A stretch of DNA of 5,877 bases. It comes from Anaerolineae bacterium (GTDB lineage: Bacteria; Chloroflexota; Anaerolineae; Aggregatilineales; Phototrophicaceae). Positions 1-5,877 of the stretch are shown here, piece by piece (the first letter of the stretch is position 1; each line of letters opens with the position of its first letter). The notes below the pieces were generated by a model. It had not been told where the DNA came from. It searched no databases and worked only from the letters and a program-made list of their open reading frames with translations. Both the position numbers and the translations under genes were made by a program. The stretch covers positions 1 to 5,877 of the forward strand of contig JACMMD010000438.1 of NCBI GenBank assembly GCA_014379235.1. The letters are read 5' to 3'.

Positions 1-728
1 AACAACGTGAACGACCAATTTCCGGCAGTGGCTTCGACGGAAACGTTAGCGACAAATAGAACGATACCGAGCCAGACCAGCGATAGTTTGAGAGTGTCTG
101 TCGTGCGGGCGCGTTGACCCGTACCAGTTGCAGTGCTGGCATCTGCCTTGATGATCGGGTGCCAGCGTGAACGCGCAAACAGAAACAGAAGGAACAGGAC
201 ACCAGAAATAGCGGCGAGTACCACATAACCGTATCGCCACGAGATGCCCGCGTTGAGTAAGCCTGTCATGACCAGCGGGCCAAATGTCGCACCTAAGCCG
301 AAGCAGGCGTGCAGCCAGTTCATCAAGCGTGAGTTGTGGTTCGCGGCGAAGTAAGTGTTAAAAGAGGAGTCAAGCGCGCCGCCGCCAAGGCCATTGATGA
401 GCGCGAGGATGACCACCATCCACCACGACGGGGCCAGCGCGTAACCCAGATTGGCCGCGCCAATCAGCAGCGCGCTTATCACCAGTAGCATCCCCAACCC
501 GATCCGCGACAGCAGCGGGCCGCAGTAAACACTGGCAACCGAGTAGCCAATTGTGCCGCATACAAACAATATGCCGACTGAATCGAGCGAGAGAACGAAC
601 GTCTCGCGCATCGAGGGCCATGCGACCCCTAGAATACTGCTCGACATGCCCAGTCCGACAAATCCCAGATAGGCGATAATTATCAACAATAAATTTGACC
701 TTGGTGAGGTCGCTGTCACTGACTGCAT
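1..728 (-). CDS. MFS transporter, N-terminal part (cut by window edge)
   Basis: The minus-strand frame is open from an ATG at 728 to position 1, giving 242 residues without a stop. It encodes an inner-membrane secondary transporter of the major facilitator superfamily. About seven hydrophobic segments are visible, near residues 12-36, 47-67, 78-98, 102-122, 140-160, 166-185 and 215-230. A hydrophilic S/T/R-rich loop at 187-212 is the usual break between the two six-helix halves. The stretch RLMNWLHACFGLGATFGPLV (134-153) and the TM7 acidic motif VEATAGNW (231-238) resemble the sugar/FHS-like MFS branch, but I cannot name a substrate. A full protein would be about 380-420 residues, so the C-terminal half lies outside. 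AAGGAG (741-746) lies 14 to 12 bases upstream of the ATG. The gene is divergent from the aminopeptidase. MFS assignment is firm; specificity is unknown. Confidence 0.9.
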   Translation of the reverse strand, partial: MQSVTATSPRSNLLLIIIAYLGFVGLGMSSSILGVAWPSMRETFVLSLDSVGILFVCGTIGYSVASVYCGPLLSRIGLGMLLVISALLIGAANLGYALAPSWWMVVILALINGLGGGALDSSFNTYFAANHNSRLMNWLHACFGLGATFGPLVMTGLLNAGISWRYGYVVLAAISGVLFLLFLFARSRWHPIIKADASTATGTGQRARTTDTLKLSLVWLGIVLFVANVSVEATAGNWSFTL

Positions 729-792
729 ACGCTTGGAGCGCTCCTTACTAGACCTTGTTTCGCGGCTTCGCGGGGAAGGGGAATATTAGCGC

Positions 793-798
793 ATTATA
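793..798 (-). promoter_or_regulatory. Extended -10 promoter for the MFS gene
   Basis: On the minus strand the sequence reads TGCTATAAT, a consensus -10 hexamer preceded by the TG of an extended -10 element. It lies about 65 bases upstream of the MFS start codon. The best -35 at 17-bp spacing (TGTATA, 816-821) is weak, which is tolerable for an extended -10 promoter. This is a sequence-based prediction only. Confidence 0.5.
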
Positions 799-840
799 GC
801 AGTAGTCTTGGTTGGTATACATAGCCCTAACAGGCCGCGA

Positions 841-846
841 TATAAT
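841..846 (+). promoter_or_regulatory. Candidate -10 box for the aminopeptidase gene
   Basis: A perfect TATAAT hexamer lies 98 bases upstream of the GTG start of the M29 gene. No good -35 hexamer sits at 16-18 bp (TACATA at 17 bp). If used, it would give a leader of roughly 90 bases that contains the TCAGC/GCTGA repeat cluster. Confidence 0.35.
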
Positions 847-853
847 TTAGCAG

Positions 854-913
854 TCAGCGATCAGCCTATCAGCTTTCCGCCTAACACACTACTTGCTGAT
901 TGCTGAAAGCTGG
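854..913. repeat. TCAGC / GCTGA inverted word cluster
   Basis: Three TCAGC words (854-858, 861-865, 869-873) are followed by GCTGA at 895-899 and 902-906 and GCTGG at 909-913. These are the same words in inverted orientation at 7-8 base spacing. The best hairpin pairs CAGCTTTC (870-877) with GAAAGCTG (905-912) around a 27-base loop. It resembles the short degenerate intergenic repeats found in some cyanobacterial and Chloroflexota genomes. It could be a dispersed repeat or a leader hairpin. Confidence 0.4.
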
Positions 914-944
914 CCACTTATTGCTTGAATGAAAGGTACGAACT

Positions 945-2048
945 GTGACGGATATTCGATTACAACGGCTGGCCGATGTGCTGGTGAATTACTCGACGGA
1001 AGTACAGCCGGGACAGTGGGTCGGGATTCTGGGTGATGTGGCGGCGCTGCCTGCGTTGCGAGCGGTGTATTCGGCGGTCTTGAAAGCTGGCGGCAATCCA
1101 TCGCTGATTATCAGCGATGAGTATATGACCCGCGAATTCTTGCGTGAAGCGAACGACGATCAAATCGCGTGGCTTGATCCGTCGCAAACGCTGTACTATG
1201 ACAAGGGCGATGCTTACATCCGTTTCGGCGGGGGCAATAACACACGGGCGATGACCCACATCGACGCCAAGCGCGTTCAACAGTTGGCGAAGGCCCGGCA
1301 TAGCTGGTTGGATACACGGCTAGGACGGGCTTCGGCGGGCACGTTCAAATGGGTGGGCGCATGGTATCCCACCGAGGCCAGCGCGCAGGAAGCCAACATG
1401 AGCCTCGAAGAATACGAGGACTTTGTGTACAGCGCGACCTTCGCCAACCTTGAAGACCCGGTGGCCGAGTGGAAGCGCGTTCGTGGCGTTCAAGATGAAA
1501 AGATCGACTGGCTGAAAGGCAAGAAGCACATTCGCCTACTGGGGCCGAACATCGACCTCGAACTGTCGATTGATGGACGCACGTTTATCAACGCTTGCGG
1601 CGAACGCAACATGCCTGACGGTGAGATATTCACGGGGCCAGTAGAAGACTCAGTGAACGGGTGGGTGCGCTTCAGCTATCCGTCCATCGTCGGTGGGCGT
1701 GCAGTCAAGGGTATCCAACTGCGCTTCGATAAGGGTTACGTGGCCGAGGCCAGCGCCGAAGAAAACGAAGAACTGCTCATGGCGCAGTTAGACACCGATG
1801 CCGGGGCACGCTACTTAGGCGAATTCGCTATCGGTACGAATTTCGGCATTCAGCAGTTCACGGGCAACATATTGTTTGATGAGAAGATCGGCGGCACGGT
1901 GCATATGGCCGTCGGCATGGGCTACCCTGACACGGGCAGTAAGAATCGCAGCGCTGTGCATTGGGATATGATCTGCGACATGCGTCAAGACAGTGAAATC
2001 CACGTCGATGGCGAACTGTTCTATAAGAACGGGGCTTTCGTGGTGTAG
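945..2048 (+). CDS. M29 family metallo-aminopeptidase (AmpS/PepS/aminopeptidase T type)
   Basis: A complete 367-residue cytosolic aminopeptidase that removes N-terminal amino acids from peptides using two divalent metal ions. The predicted metal/catalytic set of family M29 is present: Glu227 (DGEIFTGP), Glu293 (GEFAIGTN), His320 (VHMAVG), Tyr327 (GMGYP), and His339 with Asp341 (HWD). The 66-residue gap between the two Glu, the 7 between His and Tyr and the 2 between His and Asp match the Thermus enzyme as I remember it. The length is slightly below the family's usual 370-410. The start is GTG: GAAAGG (931-936) lies 8 bases upstream, an in-frame TGA sits at 930-932, and the next Met is residue 61. 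The N-terminal third carries the Rossmann-like part (VQPGQWVGI). It is monocistronic, with a terminator 11 bases after the stop. The precise substrate range cannot be read from sequence. Confidence 0.95.
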   Translation: MTDIRLQRLADVLVNYSTEVQPGQWVGILGDVAALPALRAVYSAVLKAGGNPSLIISDEYMTREFLREANDDQIAWLDPSQTLYYDKGDAYIRFGGGNNTRAMTHIDAKRVQQLAKARHSWLDTRLGRASAGTFKWVGAWYPTEASAQEANMSLEEYEDFVYSATFANLEDPVAEWKRVRGVQDEKIDWLKGKKHIRLLGPNIDLELSIDGRTFINACGERNMPDGEIFTGPVEDSVNGWVRFSYPSIVGGRAVKGIQLRFDKGYVAEASAEENEELLMAQLDTDAGARYLGEFAIGTNFGIQQFTGNILFDEKIGGTVHMAVGMGYPDTGSKNRSAVHWDMICDMRQDSEIHVDGELFYKNGAFVV

Positions 2049-2057
2049 TTTAGTGGG

Positions 2058-2094
2058 AAGCCGCCTTGCCGAAATGAAGCAAGGCGGCTTTTTT
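2058..2094 (+). terminator. Intrinsic terminator after the aminopeptidase gene
   Basis: GCCGCCTTGC (2060-2069) pairs perfectly with GCAAGGCGGC (2079-2088) around a 9-base loop and is followed by six T (2089-2094). AA at 2058-2059 extends the stem into the T tract. On the minus strand the tail is not T-rich, so it probably does not terminate uvrB well, although it lies 13 bases past the uvrB stop. Confidence 0.93.
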
Positions 2095-2101
2095 GCCATT
2101 C

Positions 2102-4123
2102 CTAGCCTAGCAGCAGATTCTTCTCCGGCTCTTTCTCTGCCAACACCTGCTTGAGTTCAATGACCTGATCGCGCAGCATGGCTGCTTTCTCGAATTCGAG
2201 CGACTGCGCGGCGGTCTTCATCTCTTTTTCGAGTTCCTTAATCATGCGGTGCAGATCACCGGTTGGCAGCATGGCGGGAGTTGGGCCTGCGCCACCATCG
2301 GCGGGCTGATCTTCCTCTGCGACCATCGCTTTTACGCGATCAGTCAGGTCGCGCACCTGCTTGACGATGCTCGACGGGATAATGCCGTGCTTGACGTTGT
2401 GATCGTTCTGGATGACACGGCGACGGTCAGTTTCGTCGATGGCGCGTTTCATCGAGTCGGTCATGCGGTTGGCGTACATGATGACCTGTCCATCGACATG
2501 CCGCGCTGCGCGTCCGATGTTCTGGATCAGTGCTTGCTCGGAACGTAAGAAGCCTTCTTTATCGGCATCGAGAATGGCCACCAGCGAAACTTCCGGCAGG
2601 TCGATTCCTTCACGCAGCAGGTTGATGCCGACGATCACATCGTAGATACCAAGCCGAAGGTCGCGCAGGATTTCGACACGCTCCAACGTTTCAATCTCGG
2701 CATGTAGATACTGCGCTTTGATACCGGTCTCGTTGAGGTAGCCGGCCATTTCTTCGGCCATCTTTTGTGTCAAAGTAGTGACGAGCGAGCGCTGTCCATT
2801 TTTGACCCGTAACGCAATCTCTTGCAGCAGGTCGTCGATCTGTCCCTCTACCGGACGAACACTGATCTGTGGGTCGAGAATACCCGTCGGGCGAATGATC
2901 TGCTGCACGACGTTTTGAGCGATTTCGCGCTCCCATGGCCCGGGCGTGGCAGAGGTGTAGATGGTTTGCCCCATGCGCTGCTGGAATTCTTCAAATTGGA
3001 GCGGGCGGTTATCGAGGGCGCTCGGCAGCCGGAAGCCGTAATCAATCAATGTTGACTTGCGCTGACGATCTCCGCTATACATCCCGCGCACTTGCGGGAT
3101 AGTCATGTGGCTTTCGTCGATGATGAGCAAATAGTCTTCGGGGAAGTAGTCGATGAGCGTCCACGGTGGACTGCCTGCGGGACGCTGGTCGAGGTGGCGC
3201 GAATAGTTTTCGATACCGCCTGTGTAACCGACCTCGCGGATCATTTCGAGATCGTAGCGGATGCGCTGCTCGATGCGCTGCGCTTCTAGCAGCTTGCCTT
3301 CGCTCTTGAAGAACGCGATTTGGTCGGCCACTTCCTGCTCAATATCGTGGATGGCCGCCTTGAGCTTTTCATCCTCAGCGATGAACTGCGTCGCCGGATA
3401 GATCGTGACCTTATCATGTATGCTGAGAATCTCGCCGGTAAACGGGTCGAACTCCGTGATACGTTCCACGTCGTCGCCAAAAAGTTCGATACGGTAGGCG
3501 GTTTCCATATACGCGGGATAGACTTCCAGCACATCACCACGAGCACGGAACGTGCCGCGTTCCAGAACCATGTCATTGCGTGTGTACTGGATATTCACGA
3601 GCTTACGCAGGATGGAGTCGCGGCGCATAGTTGAGCCGATGGTTATTTCGACGGTGGCGTTGCGCCATGCTGACGGATCGCCAATGCCGTATATGCAGGA
3701 CACAGATGCAACAATGATGACATCACGCCTTGAAAGCATTGAAGCAGTGGCGGCAAGGCGCAGACGGTCAATGCGCTCGTTGATGTCAGTCTGCTTTTCG
3801 ATGTATAGATCGTGGCGCGGAACGTAGGCTTCCGGCTGATAGTAATCGTAATAGCTGACGAAGTATTCGACGGCATTACGCGGGAAGAATTCTTTGAACT
3901 CGGCATAAAGCTGCGCGGCGAGTGTCTTATTATGCGCCAGCACGAGCGTTGGTTTTTGTGTCTGTTGGATGATTTGGGCTGCGGCAAATGTCTTGCCAGT
4001 ACCAGTTGCACCGAGAAGTATCTGATGCTTTAGACCTTTGTTGATGCCTTCGAGTAGTCCAGCAATCGCGGTAGGTTGGTCGCCAGTGGGTTGAAAGTCG
4101 GATACGAGTTGAAAAGGGGGCAT
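2102..4123 (-). CDS. uvrB: Excinuclease ABC subunit B (UvrB)
   Basis: A complete 673-residue UvrB, the damage-verifying helicase-like ATPase of nucleotide excision repair that works with UvrA, UvrC and UvrD in the cytoplasm. Landmarks in order: Walker A GATGTGKT (38-45); the damage-clamping beta-hairpin region starting YYDYYQPEAYVP (91-102); the UvrA-interaction domain around 150-250; Walker B DESH (336-339); motif TSATPGPWE (390-398); helicase motifs V GINLLREGIDLPEV (499-512) and VI QNIGRAARH (534-542); and a C-terminal UVR coiled-coil motif, about 625-660, that binds UvrC. Length is typical. The ATG is preceded by AGGGAG (4135-4140, 11 bases away) and an in-frame stop at 4145-4147, so no longer start is possible. 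It stands alone, without uvrA or uvrC beside it. A LexA-type box lies between its promoter and start. No key residue is missing. Confidence 0.98.
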   Translation of the reverse strand: MPPFQLVSDFQPTGDQPTAIAGLLEGINKGLKHQILLGATGTGKTFAAAQIIQQTQKPTLVLAHNKTLAAQLYAEFKEFFPRNAVEYFVSYYDYYQPEAYVPRHDLYIEKQTDINERIDRLRLAATASMLSRRDVIIVASVSCIYGIGDPSAWRNATVEITIGSTMRRDSILRKLVNIQYTRNDMVLERGTFRARGDVLEVYPAYMETAYRIELFGDDVERITEFDPFTGEILSIHDKVTIYPATQFIAEDEKLKAAIHDIEQEVADQIAFFKSEGKLLEAQRIEQRIRYDLEMIREVGYTGGIENYSRHLDQRPAGSPPWTLIDYFPEDYLLIIDESHMTIPQVRGMYSGDRQRKSTLIDYGFRLPSALDNRPLQFEEFQQRMGQTIYTSATPGPWEREIAQNVVQQIIRPTGILDPQISVRPVEGQIDDLLQEIALRVKNGQRSLVTTLTQKMAEEMAGYLNETGIKAQYLHAEIETLERVEILRDLRLGIYDVIVGINLLREGIDLPEVSLVAILDADKEGFLRSEQALIQNIGRAARHVDGQVIMYANRMTDSMKRAIDETDRRRVIQNDHNVKHGIIPSSIVKQVRDLTDRVKAMVAEEDQPADGGAGPTPAMLPTGDLHRMIKELEKEMKTAAQSLEFEKAAMLRDQVIELKQVLAEKEPEKNLLLG

Positions 4124-4158
4124 GGGTTGTGGTTCTCCCTGAGTTCATTTTTGCGCTA

Positions 4159-4170
4159 GAACGTCAGTTC
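4159..4170 (-). promoter_or_regulatory. LexA/SOS box upstream of uvrB
   Basis: GAACTGACGTTC on the minus strand matches the Gram-positive (DinR-type) SOS core GAAC-N4-GTTC in all eight fixed positions. It lies 36 bases upstream of the uvrB ATG and just downstream of a TATAAT (4184-4189), an ideal place to block transcription. LexA boxes of this type are known in Bacillus, actinobacteria and, from memory, the Chloroflexota member Dehalococcoides. uvrB is a standard SOS gene. Binding itself is inferred. Confidence 0.6.
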
Positions 4171-4183
4171 GGATAAGATGAAT

Positions 4184-4189
4184 ATTATA
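4184..4189 (-). promoter_or_regulatory. Candidate -10 box for uvrB
   Basis: The minus strand reads TATAAT, 60 bases upstream of the uvrB ATG and 13 bases upstream of the SOS-like palindrome. No convincing -35 hexamer is seen at normal spacing (TATATT at 17 bp). It is plausible because of position and the adjoining operator. Confidence 0.45.
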
Positions 4190-4283
4190 GCGCAATTTGA
4201 GGCGAGAATATAGTTCAACTCCTGTTATAAATTGTCGCAAATCGCAAGTAAACGAAACTAATGCGAATCTAACAAAGCCACCG

Positions 4284-4312
4284 TTGACACCCCCTACTGC
4301 CCATGATAATAT
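4284..4312 (+). promoter_or_regulatory. Promoter of the tRNA-fMet/tRNA-Met operon
   Basis: A consensus -35 TTGACA (4284-4289) is followed after 17 bp by TAATAT (4307-4312). An overlapping GATAAT (4305-4310) gives a 15-bp alternative. The predicted transcript start, near 4319, is about 15 bases before the first tRNA base, as expected for a strong stable-RNA promoter. It is divergent from uvrB. Confidence 0.75.
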
Positions 4313-4334
4313 ATTCCCACGCAGCAACATATGA

Positions 4335-4637
<303 letters not shown>

Positions 4638-4643
4638 CTAAAT

Positions 4644-4674
4644 AAGAGGGCATCCTCAATTGGACGCCCTCTTT
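4644..4674 (+). terminator. Hairpin between the two tRNA genes (weak terminator or processing stem)
   Basis: AAGAGGGC (4644-4651) pairs with GCCCTCTT (4666-4673), with an inner TCC/GGA continuation and a short TTT run. The U tract is poor, and no promoter is evident before the next tRNA. It may act as a partial terminator or mark the region where the two tRNAs are cut apart. Confidence 0.5.
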
Positions 4675-4684
4675 GATAATACAA

Positions 4685-4759
4685 GGTGATGTAGCTCAGT
4701 TGGTTAGTAGCGCCGAACTCATAATTCGGAGGTCGTTGGTTCGACCCCAACCATCACCA
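4685..4759 (+). tRNA. tRNA-Met(CAU), elongator type
   Basis: The acceptor stem GGTGATG/CATCACC (7 bp), anticodon arm CCGAA-CTCATAA-TTCGG and T arm GTTGG-TTCGACC-CCAAC are all perfect. The anticodon is CAU. CCA is not encoded (ACC-A73 is followed by TAAG). The G1-C72 pair and ordinary anticodon stem separate it from the initiator. An elongator tRNA-Met is most likely, but a tRNA-Ile2 whose C34 is changed to lysidine cannot be excluded by eye. The D arm is odd: GCTC (4694-4697) faces G-T-AGC (4707-4711), so U4708 is bulged or makes a C-U mismatch, where most tRNAs have a clean GAGC. It follows the fMet gene by 47 bases and probably shares its promoter. Confidence 0.9.
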
Positions 4760-4765
4760 TAAGTT

Positions 4766-4792
4766 AAAAAGACCCACATTGTGGGTCTTTTT
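4766..4792 (+). terminator. Intrinsic terminator after the tRNA operon
   Basis: GACCCAC (4771-4777) pairs with GTGGGTC (4781-4787) over a 3-base loop. Flanking A5 (4766-4770) and T5 (4788-4792) make a 12-bp stem that would act in either direction. It starts 7 bases after the tRNA-Met and separates the tRNA operon from the HTH gene unit. Confidence 0.93.
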
Positions 4793-4828
4793 GTTAGCAT
4801 ATTTTACGGCATGAGTTAATCTATCAAC

Positions 4829-4936
4829 TGTCTAGGTCTGTTAGGGCAGTTGCATTTATTTGTGGGCAGAGAACCCCGTTTTTGCGTTGCAACTGCGTAG
4901 ACCTAGACAATCTACAAAGCGCAAGAATGGGGTTTT
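4829..4936 (+). promoter_or_regulatory. Interlocked stem-loops (pseudoknot or attenuator) before the HTH gene
   Basis: Helix A pairs 4829-4839 with 4899-4909 (11 bp, GTCTAGGTCT/AGACCTAGAC core). Helix B, just inside it, pairs 4846-4854 with 4888-4896 (9 bp). The B loop carries CCCCGTTTTTGCG (4874-4886), which pairs with CGCAAGAATGGGG (4920-4932), 13 pairs including two G-U, extendable to 4870-4887/4919-4936. The order A-B-C-B'-A'-C' is an H-type pseudoknot if all form together. Helix C alone is followed by TTTTGTGTTT and resembles an intrinsic terminator, so an attenuator is the other reading. The helper sequence ends 8 bases before the ribosome binding site of the HTH gene. I do not recognise a named RNA family. 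Confidence 0.6.
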
Positions 4937-4959
4937 GTGTTTCTGAGAGGAGTCCCTAA

Positions 4960-5631
4960 ATGGCACACGCAAAGCGTGAGGTAAGGGAAAAAGCAAGAGA
5001 ACTACGACATGGTGGGATGTCCGTTAGAGAAATAGCGACAACACTCAATGTCTCAAAAGGCTCTGTTAGCTTGTGGGTTCATGATATTGTGCTTTCAGAA
5101 GAACAAATCTCAGAACTCAAGAAACATCAGCATCGATACGCCGGACAAAATAAAGGTGGAAGATCGAATCACACGATTTATATGGAAAGACGAAAAGCCT
5201 TTCAAGTAGCAGGACGTGAGAAGGCAAGACAAGGCAGTCCGTTACATTTGGCAGGATGTATGCTGTACTGGGCTGAAGGCGCTAAATCTCGCGGTAATTT
5301 AGTGTTTGTCAATTCAGATGCGAATATGATGTTACTTTTTATGCGCTTTCTTAGGGAAGAACTAAGCGTGACAGACGATTTAATCAGAATGTATATTCAC
5401 TGTCATAATGCTGCTGATGTCATTCGTATTGAGAGTTATTGGCTGGGTTTACTGCAATTGCCGACGACATGCTTGCGAAAAGCGAATGTCAAACAAGGCA
5501 GTGATACTCGCCGCAACACTCTATCAAATGGTGTTTGCACCATTGCGATTCATCGAACTGAGATATTGCAGCACATCTTCGGTGCGATACAAGAGTACGG
5601 CGGGTTTGAGAATCCAGCGTGGCTGTTCTAG
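4960..5631 (+). CDS. HTH-domain protein of unknown function with a conserved AEG-type C-terminal domain
   Basis: A complete 223-residue protein. Residues 10-42 form a resolvase/Sigma-like helix-turn-helix (REKARELRHGGMSVREIATT, then LNVSKGSVSLWV). A basic linker follows (52-90, rich in K, R, H, Q). The C-terminal domain holds LAGCMLYWAEGAKS (97-110), VNSD (117-120), IHCH (146-149), YW (160-161) and RRN (184-186). No signal peptide or membrane segment is seen. As I recall, similar HTH plus YWAEG/GEGTK proteins are common hypothetical proteins in actinobacteria and Chloroflexota. The LAG...AEG motif could be a distant LAGLIDADG-type nuclease motif, but that is speculation. AGAGGAG (4946-4952) sits 7 bases before the ATG and an in-frame TAA directly abuts it, fixing the start. 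GC is visibly lower (about 45% in a sampled line against about 57% in uvrB), which suggests transfer. Confidence 0.85.
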   Translation: MAHAKREVREKARELRHGGMSVREIATTLNVSKGSVSLWVHDIVLSEEQISELKKHQHRYAGQNKGGRSNHTIYMERRKAFQVAGREKARQGSPLHLAGCMLYWAEGAKSRGNLVFVNSDANMMLLFMRFLREELSVTDDLIRMYIHCHNAADVIRIESYWLGLLQLPTTCLRKANVKQGSDTRRNTLSNGVCTIAIHRTEILQHIFGAIQEYGGFENPAWLF

Positions 5632-5647
5632 GGATGCCGAAGCGCCC

Positions 5648-5877
5648 CTACAGGTTCATCTCCGCTTGCACCATATCGTCCCATGTTTCGCGGCGGCGAG
5701 CTATGCGCCACGTTTGGCCATCTACTTCCACCACCACTTCCGGCGGGCGCGGACGCTGATTGTAGTTGTTCGACATCGCCATGCCATAAGCGCCTGTCGT
5801 CAGCAGCGCTAACAGGTCGCCCGAATCAATGTATGGCATCGGCACATCGCGCCCTAGCACGTCAGTGGTTTCGCACA
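5648..5877 (-). CDS. lysA: Diaminopimelate decarboxylase, C-terminal end (cut by window edge)
   Basis: The minus-strand frame is open from the window edge to a TAG at 5648-5650, giving about 75 residues. LysA is the PLP enzyme that converts meso-diaminopimelate to lysine in the cytosol, the last step of the pathway. The visible piece is the C-terminal beta-barrel end of fold-type III decarboxylases: CETTDVLGRDVPMP, matching the family's CES.D.L motif whose Cys-Glu contribute to the active site at the dimer interface; SGDLLALLTTGAYG; and SNNYNQRPRPPEVVV, with the Tyr near the PLP site. It ends RRRETWDDMVQAEMNL, typical of the family. The real start lies outside the window; the internal GTG at 5858-5860 is not a start. 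It is convergent with the HTH gene, with only 16 bases between stops and no clear terminator. A close relative such as a carboxynorspermidine decarboxylase is less likely because of the CE(T/S).D motif. Confidence 0.9.
   Translation of the reverse strand, partial: CETTDVLGRDVPMPYIDSGDLLALLTTGAYGMAMSNNYNQRPRPPEVVVEVDGQTWRIARRRETWDDMVQAEMNL

Noticed and set aside
46..621. Short open frames on the minus strand (46-240, 370-621) inside the left-hand region
   Set aside because: They lie in other frames of the MFS gene, whose frame (1-728) gives a coherent multi-helix membrane protein with recognisable motifs.
2102..4123. Long open frames on the plus strand opposite uvrB
   Set aside because: Codon-structure shadows of a well conserved gene; no family motifs in any of them.
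5629..5650. TAGGG/CCCTA stem between the HTH and lysA stops as a shared terminator
   Set aside because: Only five pairs, overlapping both stop codons, and no T tract on either strand.
5408..5812. A 134-codon plus-strand open frame overlapping the HTH gene and lysA end
   Set aside because: It covers the ends of two convergent genes in a different frame, has low-complexity His/Arg-rich translation from the antisense of lysA, and no ribosome binding site.

Overview
The window looks like ordinary chromosome from a moderately GC-rich bacterium with an accessory patch towards the right end. No feature is diagnostic of a phylum. The gene style (M29 aminopeptidase, UvrB, LysA), the lack of encoded CCA on the tRNAs and a Gram-positive-type SOS box in front of uvrB would suit Chloroflexota (Anaerolineae-like). 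That assignment is an inference of moderate to low confidence.

Layout, left to right. (1) Positions 1-728, minus strand: the N-terminal two-thirds or so of an MFS transporter, cut by the window edge. (2) Positions 729-944: a divergent intergenic region with TATAAT elements on both strands and a cluster of TCAGC/GCTGA words. (3) Positions 945-2048, plus strand: a complete M29-family metallo-aminopeptidase with all six expected metal/catalytic residues, followed by a strong intrinsic terminator. (4) Positions 2102-4123, minus strand: complete uvrB, preceded by a TATAAT box and a GAAC-N4-GTTC LexA-type operator. (5) Positions 4284-4792, plus strand: a small tRNA operon. A good promoter drives an initiator tRNA-fMet gene whose anticodon loop is split by a 231-nt ORF-less group I intron, then an elongator-type tRNA-Met(CAU), then a 12-bp hairpin terminator. 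(6) Positions 4829-4936: a highly structured leader of two interlocking inverted repeats, in front of (7) an HTH-domain gene of unknown function (4960-5631, plus) that is clearly more AT-rich than its neighbours. (8) Positions 5648-5877, minus strand: the C-terminal end of lysA (diaminopimelate decarboxylase), cut by the window edge and convergent with the HTH gene.

The main discovery is the group I intron in the only initiator tRNA gene visible here. Splicing between U33 and C34 restores a normal fMet anticodon arm, and every core helix (P1-P9) can be drawn by hand. The second point of interest is the interlocked pair of long helices ahead of the HTH gene. They could be a pseudoknot, an attenuator, or the recognition site of the encoded protein. 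Transport, peptide turnover, DNA repair and lysine biosynthesis genes here do not form one pathway; they are separate transcription units.
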